From Myxococcales bacterium (GTDB lineage: Bacteria > Myxococcota_A > Polyangia > Polyangiales > Polyangiaceae), in NCBI GenBank assembly GCA_021847645.1, contig JAJZQG010000079.1, forward strand, positions 1 to 33,622: a stretch of 33,622 nt of DNA. Reading direction: 5' to 3'. The position numbers and the translations under genes are program-made. Positions 9,253 through 18,408 of this stretch are shown here, in pieces. Every line of letters begins with the position of its first letter. The stretch's first letter is position 1. The notes beneath the pieces were generated by a model, which saw only the letters and a program-made list of their open reading frames with translations, was not told where the DNA came from and ran no database searches.

Positions 9253-9562
9253 GTCGGGATGGGCTCCAGGGTCGAAGAAGACAAGGGTGAGCGCGATCTA
9301 GTGCACACGTTGGGGGAAGAGTCCAGCGGGCGGGCGACCGGGGTCGAGATCGCAAGAAGCGGCAGCGCGGAAGCGAGTGCCGGCCGCGGACGGGCTTTCA
9401 TGCGGGGATGCATCGTGGCGGCGGAGATGGGCTACGTGTACTTGCCACCGAACGGGGCGTCAAGCGAGCGGTCATGCCATGGGCGGCCCGAGACTCGCCA
9501 CCGCCGCGGGATTGGACCATACTGGCATGCGCGGTGGGCATCCGGCGAAAGGCGGAGGAACC
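9253..9562. other. 310-base divergent intergenic region
   Basis: This lies between the TPR gene start and the response-regulator start. It holds the 5' regions of both genes. Reading frames here have weak codon bias and no conserved protein features, so I call no gene. A CATACT near 9518 could be a -10 element for the regulator but has no convincing -35. The regulator's strong ribosome binding site (GGCGGAGG) lies at its right end. Confidence 0.5.
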
Positions 9563-10273
9563 ATGCACGAGCCCGGGTTGGACCAGATCAATGTGCTGGT
9601 GATCGACGACGAAGAGGAAATCCGGCGCCTGCTGGTCGAGATCATCACGCGGCAGGAGCACCAGGTGGTGGCGGTGGCCTCAGCCGAGGAGGCCCTGAAC
9701 CTGCTGCCCTTCTGGACATTCCAGATCGCATTCATCGACCACCGGCTGCCCGGGATGGACGGGCTGGTCCTGGGGGAGTACCTGCGCAAGAGCAACCCGG
9801 ACATGATGATCGCGATGGTATCGGGCTCCGTGGACGGGCGGGTGGAGCGGCGAAGCCGGGATCTGGACTTGCGCTTCATTCCCAAGCCGTTCGGGGTCGA
9901 CGAAATCCTGTCGGTGATCGACGAGTACATGGCGGAGGCGCGAGCGCGGGACGACTACCGCAGGAGCGTGGAAGTGGACGCGGAGCCGCCGATTGCGCGC
10001 TTCATCGAGGACGTCGGGGCTTCGTTCGGGGTTCCCGGCGTGCCGGGGCGAATCGGAGACCGGCTGGTCACGACGATCAAGCGCTGCCTGAACGACATGC
10101 GGTCTGCGAGCCGCTACAACGAGCGCGATCGGGTCGTGGCGCTGTGCGGGCTCATTTCGGCCAAGGTGTTGAACCTGGACCTGCCGCGAACCGCGGAGGG
10201 TCGAACGCTCTACGAGGAATACGACGCGCTGATGACCGCGCGGGGCAAGCGCGCGGAGTTCCGGCAAGAATGA
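9563..10273 (+). CDS. Response regulator with REC domain and helical C-terminal part
   Basis: A 236-residue cytoplasmic protein. Residues 8-125 form a receiver domain: acidic pocket D15-D16, phosphoacceptor D59 in AFIDHRLPGMDG, S87 in MVSGS and K108 in FIPKPF. The phosphorylated form would signal to a partner. The C-terminal 110 residues are mainly helical, have no DNA-binding motif that I recognise, and include CLNDMRSASRYNERDR and CGLISAKVLNLDLPRTAEG. ATG 9563 has GGCGGAGGAACC directly before it, which decides the start against longer upstream frames. No cognate kinase is adjacent; the hybrid kinase at 18.4 kb has its own receiver. The output mode is unknown. Confidence 0.88.
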   Translation: MHEPGLDQINVLVIDDEEEIRRLLVEIITRQEHQVVAVASAEEALNLLPFWTFQIAFIDHRLPGMDGLVLGEYLRKSNPDMMIAMVSGSVDGRVERRSRDLDLRFIPKPFGVDEILSVIDEYMAEARARDDYRRSVEVDAEPPIARFIEDVGASFGVPGVPGRIGDRLVTTIKRCLNDMRSASRYNERDRVVALCGLISAKVLNLDLPRTAEGRTLYEEYDALMTARGKRAEFRQE

Positions 10274-10306
10274 TGCGGGGCGATCGCGCCGCGCAGGCGA
10301 CGGCCT

Positions 10307-11494
10307 TCACGGGCGGGGTTGGCGGCGACCGTTGAGCAACACGCCGACCCAGGTGGAGCGCACGAGCAGATGATAGGAGAGGAGCAGGGCGGGCAACACC
10401 AACAGGTGCGCCAGGCCCAGCTCCACGGGCCACGGCAGCGCCAGCTGGGCGAGTCCGAAGCCGACGAGCAGCACGAGCGGCAGGTGGACCAGATACATCC
10501 AGTAGGATGCGTCGGCGGCATAGCGCACGAAGCGGTTCGGCTCGGCGAAGAAGCGGGCGGACAGGGCAAGCATCGCGAGGGTCAAGGACCAACCGACAAG
10601 GGCGTAGTTGGCGAAGAACACGATACGCAGCCAGGGGGGCGCGACGACGCCTGCGCGCGTGACGAGGTACAGCAGCGCGAGCTGGGGGACGAGGGCGACG
10701 GCGGCGATGATGGGATAGCGACGCCATCGGAGCCTGTAGGAGTCGATCAGGGCGGGTTGCCTGGCCAGCAGCCAGCCATAGGAGAAGAAAGCGGTGTAGA
10801 GCAGGACGGACCGGAGCTGGGGGATCAACGATGCGTCGGGCGAGTCGATGCCCCAGGACCTCATGGGGACCAGCAGCAACGCCGTGGGGACGACCAGCGC
10901 AGGAAGCTCCATGGGGGAGCCCACGAGGGAGCGGATCTGGGCGTCGATTTTCGCGCGCAGAGTGCGGTCGGAATCGGAGAAGCGCAGGACGAAGGCGCGG
11001 AAGAGCAGGAAGGCAGCGTAGACGATGAGCAGGTAGTACAGGAACCACAAGTGGGCGAAGCCGAGCGCGGCCGGCAGGAGGTGGCGGTCGAATGCGTAGG
11101 CGAAGGCTTGGGCGAAGCCCACGGGGCGGGCGCCGGAGACGGCGTGAACGTAGCTCCAGGCCCAGGCGAAACGGATCAGGGGAAACAGCAGGATCCAGAA
11201 CGCAATCAGGGGCAGGAGGATTCTGCGCGCGCGATGGCGCACGAACGCTCGCAGGCCGAGGCGATCGTGCAGGATGCGGCCGAAGAACCCCGCGACCAGG
11301 AAGAACGCAGGCATGCGGAACGCATGGATGACGAACAGCACGACGGTGAGGGCGAGGGAGCGGGACTGGTCGAAGACGGGCCAGGGGAAGCCGGGCAGGG
11401 TATAGGGCAGTGCGGTGTGCAGGAAGATCCCCAGCATCATGGCGAGCGCGCGCACGGCGTCGAGGGAGTGGATGCGCCCGGCGGCTGGGGTCAT
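10307..11494 (-). CDS. Acyltransferase family 3 integral membrane protein
   Basis: A 395-residue protein with about ten hydrophobic segments and the family-opening motif RIHSLDAVRALAMMLGIFLHT, where the His and the surrounding LDAxRAxAMxLGIxLH pattern are typical of the OafA/MdoC (acyl_transf_3) group. Such enzymes move acyl groups (acetyl, succinyl) to sugars or glycans across the inner membrane. The HxFRMPAFFLVAGFF segment (around residue 75) is also family-like. The acceptor cannot be told from the sequence. I take ATG 11494; the frame stays open to 11611, but those 39 residues are Pro/Arg-rich and do not look like a membrane leader. The gene ends 33 bases from the response regulator on the other strand and diverges from the small wHTH-like gene. 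Confidence 0.85.
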   Translation of the reverse strand: MTPAAGRIHSLDAVRALAMMLGIFLHTALPYTLPGFPWPVFDQSRSLALTVVLFVIHAFRMPAFFLVAGFFGRILHDRLGLRAFVRHRARRILLPLIAFWILLFPLIRFAWAWSYVHAVSGARPVGFAQAFAYAFDRHLLPAALGFAHLWFLYYLLIVYAAFLLFRAFVLRFSDSDRTLRAKIDAQIRSLVGSPMELPALVVPTALLLVPMRSWGIDSPDASLIPQLRSVLLYTAFFSYGWLLARQPALIDSYRLRWRRYPIIAAVALVPQLALLYLVTRAGVVAPPWLRIVFFANYALVGWSLTLAMLALSARFFAEPNRFVRYAADASYWMYLVHLPLVLLVGFGLAQLALPWPVELGLAHLLVLPALLLSYHLLVRSTWVGVLLNGRRQPRP

Positions 11495-11604
11495 GAACGG
11501 GGGGTGCCACGCGCGGGGCGACGCGCCAAGCGGATTGATGCGTGGTCGGGGGGAAGGCGCTTGCGCAAGAGGTTGATGAAGGGCGCCGGCTGAACGTCGG
11601 AAAC

Positions 11605-11633
11605 TGGACACGTGTACAGGCAGCGTCTACGGT
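11605..11633 (+). promoter_or_regulatory. Candidate sigma70-like promoter of the small wHTH-like gene
   Basis: TGGACA (11605-11610) and TACGGT (11628-11633) are 17 bases apart. The ATG at 11641 begins only seven bases after the -10 element, and no Shine-Dalgarno sequence precedes it, so the transcript would be leaderless. Confidence 0.35.
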
Positions 11634-11640
11634 GCGTGGC

Positions 11641-11901
11641 ATGAGAAACGAGCACCTGGAGCAAGCCCTAGTCGACGTACTATTCGCCTTCATGCAGGCG
11701 GATCGCGACGCGGATCTGCGGCTCATCGCCCGGCTGCTGCAGGCCACGCAGCGGCAGGTGGTGGCGTCGGCCTACGAGCTATCGAAGGACGGGCTGCTGG
11801 TGATGGCGACGGGGAAGCTGACGATACGGGGCATGGAGCGCGCGGCCGAAGCGCGACGCGAGCGGGGCGTAGCGTTGCGCGAGGTGGCGTGCGCGGCGTG
11901 A
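11641..11901 (+). CDS. Small protein with winged-helix-like C-terminal half
   Basis: An 86-residue soluble protein that I do not recognise as a named family. It is helical at first (EHLEQALVDVLFAFMQADRDADLRLIARLLQ) and then has an arrangement like a winged helix-turn-helix: a helix with TQRQVVASAYELSKDGLLV, a short hairpin (VMATGKL), and TIRGMERAAEARRER, recalling the LTxxG end of MarR/PadR-type wings. It could be a small DNA-binding regulator, perhaps of the divergent acyltransferase gene 146 bases away; this is inference. ATG 11641 fits a promoter placed so close that translation would be leaderless. The in-frame upstream extension to 11542 looks non-coding. Confidence 0.6.
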   Translation: MRNEHLEQALVDVLFAFMQADRDADLRLIARLLQATQRQVVASAYELSKDGLLVMATGKLTIRGMERAAEARRERGVALREVACAA

Positions 11902-11925
11902 GGGCGGGCGCGCGCGGCGACGCGG

Positions 11926-11954
11926 TAGACGAGTCGTAGGCAGGCGGCTATGTT
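11926..11954 (+). promoter_or_regulatory. Candidate promoter of glnS
   Basis: TAGACG (11926-11931) and TATGTT (11949-11954) stand 17 bases apart, each matching four of six consensus bases. This would leave a leader of about 57 bases before the glnS ATG. It is a by-eye match only. Confidence 0.3.
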
Positions 11955-12017
11955 CCGCGCCTCGCCGTCGGTGGCAGCCAACGCCGGCGGGCGGACGAGA
12001 CGCAAGGAACCAACGTC

Positions 12018-13739
<1,722 letters not shown>

Positions 13740-13743
13740 CGCG

Positions 13744-15573
13744 CTAGGGAGCCTGGACCGACGGCATGTCGAACGCCTGCCCGAAAGACACATAAAACGA
13801 CGCCGGCGGAACGTCGGCCGGGAGCCTGCCGGCGGTCACCGGAAAGCCCAGATCGATCCGGAACACATAGCGGTCGAGCTGGGGGAAGAGCGCGCGGACG
13901 CCGAAGCCCACGGACTGCTTGATTCGCAAGTGGGCGAAGTCGTCGAAGGCATCGCCGATATCGTAGAACGCAGCGCCGCCGATCTGGCAGTGAAGGATTT
14001 CCACGGGCGGCGACCGCAGCTCGAGATTGCTGGCGACGAAATTCTCGCCTACGTCGTAGTTGCTCGGATACCCACGTAGTCGGCCGTTACCGCCGAGCAT
14101 GCTGGTGCGATTGAGGTAGTTGCGGTAGCGGTCCAGGATGGTCGAGTCGGCGACGAGCCGGCCGAGGAAGAAGCGAGGCGAGACGACACGGACGAAGGCC
14201 GACAGGGAGGCGTCGGGCACGCTATTGCGTTGGAACTCGGCGGTCGACTGGGTGCCCACCCGCGCCAGGCCGTCGGCGAGGGCGAAAGAATACTGGGCTG
14301 CAGCGAAGGTGCCAACCCAGGAACGCGACGAGCCCAGGTCGGCGGATGCGGCGTAGAGCCGGGCGATCAGCTCATGGCCGAGGCGAAAGTCCTCCTGCAG
14401 CCCCAGGGTCTCGAAGTCCAGCACGCGCAGGAAGTTCGTCGTGTAGCTCCGGATCTGGATGTACGGGTCGAGACGCATGTCGTCGCGCGGGACCTCGCGC
14501 GCGCGAAACTCTGCGACGGCCGCAGGATCGAAGCCCTCCAGGCCCGGCGTGGTGTAGTTCCGGTAGCTGTATTCGGCTCCGAGCGTCAGGTCGTTCTTCA
14601 GGCGCCAGCCCATCGATCGGGTGACCGACAGGTTGACGACGCCGAGCCGGTCATCGTACTGCCACGGAATGCGGTCGACGGCCTGGGGCGTGATCTCGGC
14701 GTCGTAGCTGCTGGCTTGCGCGTTGACGTAGCGGCGGTAGACGTCGTGTCTCCAGGAGAAGACGGCGTCCCAGGACCACATACTGCGGGTCGTGAGCAGG
14801 GGACGAGCGATCTCCAGGCCGCCGAAGGAGCCTTCGGCGTTGCCGGTGCGGCGGTTGAACACGACGTTGGCGGCGGCGACCGCCTGCAGCTTGAGGGGGC
14901 TGAGCCTCGGGGCGGCGTAGGACGCGCCGTAGGCCATGGACTCGGGCTGGTACTCGAACCGTCCGCCGATGGCCTGGTGCGTGCCGAGCAGGTTGGTCTC
15001 GGAGGGGTTGACGATCAGCGACTCGAGGCCTCCTGCGGTATACGAAGCCTCCCAGTTCAGGCGCAGGCTCCAGACGTCTTTGGTGATGATGACCAGCACG
15101 ACCTTGTCGGGGGAGCTTCCCTGCATGGGGACGCACAGCACGAGCGACAGCTGGGGCAAGGTGCGCAGATTGCGGGCGGTCTCGTCGACGAGGATCTTCT
15201 TGTAGGGAGTACCCGGCCGGACGAGGACCTCGCGAGCGATGACCCACTTGCGAGTGGTCGCGTGGAAGATGTTGAGGAAGCCCGGGACGGGGTCACGCGG
15301 CTCGATGACGTCGAGGGTGATGATGTCGACCCGCTCGACGGTCTTGCCCTCGGGGTGGGCCACCACGCGGGAGTGCAGCTGTTCGGCGGCGAGCCGGATC
15401 GTTTCTCGCTCGTACGGGGAATAGTCGTAGGTCGTGGACTCGGGCTCGGCTTGCTGCTGGGCGTACGCAGGAACGGCGGTCGCGGCGACGGCGAGGGCGG
15501 CACAGGCTGACAGAAGGCGGCAGATCGGCGCGGTTTTGGACGGGATGTGCAGTCGTCGCAGCGCCGGGCTCAT
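13744..15573 (-). CDS. BamA/TamA-like outer membrane beta-barrel protein
   Basis: A 609-residue exported protein. The signal peptide ends near AYAQ (about residue 38). Residues about 70-170 form one or two POTRA-like alpha/beta modules (GKTVERVDIITLDVIEPRD; VLVIITKDVWSLRLNWE). The rest is rich in alternating beta strands ending in a series of aromatic positions (YVFRIDLGFPV, ASFYVSFGQAF), and the segment GGNGRLRGYP is the LRGY-like loop motif of Omp85 barrels. It probably sits in the outer membrane as a BamA/TamA relative rather than as the main BamA, since the usual five POTRA domains are missing. I start at ATG 15573, which places the signal peptide at the N-terminus; an upstream start at 15609 is possible. 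Confidence 0.78.
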   Translation of the reverse strand: MSPALRRLHIPSKTAPICRLLSACAALAVAATAVPAYAQQQAEPESTTYDYSPYERETIRLAAEQLHSRVVAHPEGKTVERVDIITLDVIEPRDPVPGFLNIFHATTRKWVIAREVLVRPGTPYKKILVDETARNLRTLPQLSLVLCVPMQGSSPDKVVLVIITKDVWSLRLNWEASYTAGGLESLIVNPSETNLLGTHQAIGGRFEYQPESMAYGASYAAPRLSPLKLQAVAAANVVFNRRTGNAEGSFGGLEIARPLLTTRSMWSWDAVFSWRHDVYRRYVNAQASSYDAEITPQAVDRIPWQYDDRLGVVNLSVTRSMGWRLKNDLTLGAEYSYRNYTTPGLEGFDPAAVAEFRAREVPRDDMRLDPYIQIRSYTTNFLRVLDFETLGLQEDFRLGHELIARLYAASADLGSSRSWVGTFAAAQYSFALADGLARVGTQSTAEFQRNSVPDASLSAFVRVVSPRFFLGRLVADSTILDRYRNYLNRTSMLGGNGRLRGYPSNYDVGENFVASNLELRSPPVEILHCQIGGAAFYDIGDAFDDFAHLRIKQSVGFGVRALFPQLDRYVFRIDLGFPVTAGRLPADVPPASFYVSFGQAFDMPSVQAP

Positions 15574-15654
15574 GCCGCATGGTGAGCACGGATCGCGCCG
15601 GGAGGTCAACGAGCTTTCGGCTCACAAAGGTGTGGCCGGCAGGCGTTTCGCCGC

Positions 15655-15660
15655 TACAAT
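15655..15660 (+). promoter_or_regulatory. Possible -10 element (TACAAT) for the M15 peptidase gene
   Basis: TACAAT matches five of six consensus bases, but no clear -35 lies 16-18 bases upstream. If it is used, transcription starts near 15667, which rules out the ATG codons at 15659 and 15668 or nearly so, and supports ATG 15710. Confidence 0.3.
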
Positions 15661-15709
15661 GCCGCCGATGTCGCGCAGCTGCCCCCACCCGGAAACCGCA
15701 CGCGGTCCC

Positions 15710-16492
15710 ATGAGACGATGGGGCCGTCGGCTTGGCAGCGGCGTCGGCCTGTGGTGGGCGATTCTGCTGGCCACGGCAGTGTTGGCCGTGGCGATGCCGT
15801 CGCCGGATGCGGGAGCGACCTGTCCCCCGGCGCGCGCGCAGGCCCGCAAGCCCTCGAAACAGCACACCCGCGCATCGCGCATGTGCGTACAGCAGCGCGC
15901 CCAGCGGTTCCTGATCCGGGACAACCAGCTGTACAGGATCGGCGCATCGGATCGGGAGGCCGCCCGACGTGCCGAGCACCGGTCCCGGGCGATGCGCTAC
16001 CGAATCGAGCAATACGGCTATCCGCCCGGCTACGAGGGAGTCGTGCGCGGCGCGCGTCCGGTCTCCGAGTCTATCGTCAGCACGACCTTCTTCGGCCATT
16101 CGCTGCGCGTAAACCGTCGCATTGTGCGCCCGCTGCAGTGCGTGGAGGCGGCCTTGCGACGCAGCTGTGCCCGTCACCCCTACGAGCCGAAAGCGGTGGG
16201 CGGATATCGGGACTACAACAGCTATCACGACGACGAGGTGTCGAATCACGCGTTCGGCATCGCGGTGGACATTGATCCGGAGCGCAACCCCTGTTGCCAC
16301 TGCGTGGCTCCCTGGCCGGACAATCCGCGGTGCAAGGACGACGCCCGCACGGTCTACGATCGGATGGCGATGCCGCGCTGCTGGGTGGAGACCTTCGAGC
16401 GCTACGGATTCTATTGGCTCGGGCACGACCAGCTGCAGGACACGATGCACTTCGAGTTCCTCGGCAATCCGAGCCGGTACGGCGAACCGTAG
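15710..16492 (+). CDS. Exported M15/VanY-type peptidase
   Basis: A 260-residue protein with a signal peptide or membrane anchor (residues about 12-35) and a C-terminal domain of the D-Ala-D-Ala carboxypeptidase/M15 fold. Zinc ligands by motif are H180 and D187 in SNHAFGIAVDID, and H247 in TMHFEF. GGYRDYNSYHDDEVSNH precedes them, as in VanY-like M15 enzymes. The expected role is trimming peptidoglycan stem peptides in the periplasm. It carries ten cysteines, including a CCHC cluster at residues 195-198, so disulfides are likely. In-frame ATGs at 15659 and 15668 would add a polar N-terminus; ATG 15710 (MRRWGRRLG) gives a typical leader. Confidence 0.8.
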   Translation: MRRWGRRLGSGVGLWWAILLATAVLAVAMPSPDAGATCPPARAQARKPSKQHTRASRMCVQQRAQRFLIRDNQLYRIGASDREAARRAEHRSRAMRYRIEQYGYPPGYEGVVRGARPVSESIVSTTFFGHSLRVNRRIVRPLQCVEAALRRSCARHPYEPKAVGGYRDYNSYHDDEVSNHAFGIAVDIDPERNPCCHCVAPWPDNPRCKDDARTVYDRMAMPRCWVETFERYGFYWLGHDQLQDTMHFEFLGNPSRYGEP

Positions 16493-16586
16493 AGCGACGA
16501 CGCGACGGGAGCGCGGCCCCGGCTCGCGGACAGACCGCGGGCGGGCACGCGCGCGCAGCGACGACGCGGGACAGAGCATCGTCCGA

Positions 16587-17129
16587 TCATGGCTCGGATT
16601 CGCGAACCCACCTGACCTTGTAGGTTGTGGTGCCGCCCCCTCCCCCGCCATCCACGACGACCTCGCCCTGCAGTTCGTCCTGCCCGTGCAACTCGAGCCG
16701 ATAGCGCAGCACGTACTTCGTGGAAGGGACGATGACGCGCACGCTCAGGGACGTCCCGTCGAACGTGGGCTCACGGAAATCGTAGGGCTCTCCGTCGTTG
16801 CAGTCGGCGCCGGACAAGCGAAGGCCGGAGGGGGTCTGGCGGATGTCGATCTGGTCCTGACATCCGTAGCGACTTTCGAACTCCTCGGACCAGGCACCTT
16901 GCAGCAAGGCGGCCACGGGCTCGTCCGCGTCACCGGCGGGTTCGGCGAAGCGCGAATCGTCGGCGGGCGACACCGGGGCAGGCTTGAGGGGCGCGGGCAG
17001 GACGCTGGCGACGACGGCGGGGCGCAAGTCCCCCTGCTCGAGGGGCGCGGCGCCGCAACCGGCGGCAAGCAGGCCGAGGGCGACGAAAAGGGCACGGTGC
17101 GGGCCGATGGGGTGCGGCAAGGGAAGCAT
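16587..17129 (-). CDS. Lipoprotein of unknown function
   Basis: A 180-residue protein with a signal peptide ending in the lipobox LAAGC (C25), so it is probably lipidated and held at a membrane. Residues about 80-180 look like a beta-sheet domain with two cysteines (GCQDQIDIRQTPSGLRLSGADC) and a run of glycines near the end (VVDGGGGGGTTT). I know no family for it. GAGGAG sits very close to ATG 17129. The reading frame stays open upstream to 17309, but those residues have no leader character. The gene after it on this strand, 192 bases upstream, also encodes a lipoprotein; they may be co-expressed. Confidence 0.72.
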   Translation of the reverse strand: MLPLPHPIGPHRALFVALGLLAAGCGAAPLEQGDLRPAVVASVLPAPLKPAPVSPADDSRFAEPAGDADEPVAALLQGAWSEEFESRYGCQDQIDIRQTPSGLRLSGADCNDGEPYDFREPTFDGTSLSVRVIVPSTKYVLRYRLELHGQDELQGEVVVDGGGGGGTTTYKVRWVRESEP

Positions 17130-17320
17130 GCTCCTCGAGGTGCAGCGAGCAGGGCCGATGCGCCGTGCTGCATTGCGGAAGCGTAGCGCTTTTTCCACGG
17201 GCGCGACAGCCGTCGACTGCGTGGGAGTCGTCGGGCGCATGACAAAGCTGGTTAGAGGGCAGTGCGCGCGGCACGCCGGCAGACGGTCCGGTACGCCCGC
17301 AGCACGCACGGACCGGAGGG

Positions 17321-18244
17321 TTACGGTGCGCTCGCGGTGTCGAACACGAATCCGCCGCCTTCGGGCGAGTAATCGATCTCGGCGCCGTCGACCCGGCTCA
17401 CGCTTGAGCGATCGACGGCGACGGGAATGCCACCGACGCGGTCCCGAACGGCGTCCGCAGGGATGTCATCGGGAGTGCGAAGCTGCAGATGGTATTGGAT
17501 ATCGCGACCCTGGCCGCTGGCTGAGATCCAGACGATGTCCCCGGGGTTCATCTGGCGGGCGAGCTCGGCGGAGGCCGCGGGAGAGAATCGGACGAGCGAG
17601 GCGACGGCCGAGCCCTCACCGCTGCCAACGGGCGATGGGGAGACAGCGATGCGCGAGAGCACGAGATTGGCGTGGTTCTCGATGCACGGCGGGGAGAGGT
17701 CGGGCACGTCTTCCTCGTAGGTGAAGCTGACGAGCCGAACGCCGGAGTCGTCGGTCTTGCGTGCGAGCAGGGCGCTGAAGATGGTGTGGGACTGGGCCGT
17801 CGACAGGAAGGAAACGGCGGGTTGGTCGGGGGAACCGGACTGAACGACAGGGCCGAGACGGACGCCGAGGTCGGAAGCGGAGAGGCGTGGGCGAATGCGT
17901 TGCAGGAGACGGTCGAGGGATTGTTGTGGCGAGATTGCGGACGAGGCGGGAAACACGACCTCGCTGAAGAACACGCGACGTCGCGCCGTGGGGTCGCGGA
18001 ATTCGACGCCTCCTTGCGTGGATGTCTGGCGCCAGGCAGAGGGCACCTGCACCTGGGCGAAGCCCAGCGGTTTGCGAGCCCAGGCGGCGGGGCTGTCTTG
18101 AACGAGGGAAGCGCACGCGGAGGGCTGGGAAGCGCAAGCCGCGGGCGGCGGGGTGTCGTGGCCGACCGGTGCGGAATCACGGCGACAGGAGCACAGCAGG
18201 AGCGTGCATGGCAGCGCGAACAGAGCGATAGCGGGGGTGCGCAT
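17321..18244 (-). CDS. Lipoprotein ending in a cysteine-free HesB/IscA-like domain
   Basis: A 307-residue protein. A signal peptide ends in LLCSC with lipidated C20. Residues about 55-200 are a beta-rich domain (FAQVQVPSAW, GVEFRDP, SFTYEEDVPDL) with a PsbP/DcrB-like feel. Residues 217-303 then read like the A-type Fe-S carrier fold: VRFSPAASAELARQM for the opening helix, IVWISASGQGRDIQYHLQL for the core strands, and VAVDRSS then VDGAEIDYSPEGGGFVF for the closing part. All cluster cysteines are absent: the SGCSG loop reads SGQGRD and the protein ends before the CGCG tail. ATG 18244 places the leader at the N-terminus. Fe-S binding is not expected; the function is unknown. Confidence 0.7.
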   Translation of the reverse strand: MRTPAIALFALPCTLLLCSCRRDSAPVGHDTPPPAACASQPSACASLVQDSPAAWARKPLGFAQVQVPSAWRQTSTQGGVEFRDPTARRRVFFSEVVFPASSAISPQQSLDRLLQRIRPRLSASDLGVRLGPVVQSGSPDQPAVSFLSTAQSHTIFSALLARKTDDSGVRLVSFTYEEDVPDLSPPCIENHANLVLSRIAVSPSPVGSGEGSAVASLVRFSPAASAELARQMNPGDIVWISASGQGRDIQYHLQLRTPDDIPADAVRDRVGGIPVAVDRSSVSRVDGAEIDYSPEGGGFVFDTASAP

Positions 18245-18408
18245 CGGGCCGATGATGGCACAGCGGGGCCGGGTGCGCGAGGGCGGCGGGCGAAGGGGAC
18301 AGGAGCGACCGGTCCCGGCAGGCGGGTTGCGGACGATTTCTGCTCCCGTCGACCCGCGGCGGCGTCTATACTTGGGTATTCGGGTCGAGGGCCCGATGAG
18401 GGGATATC

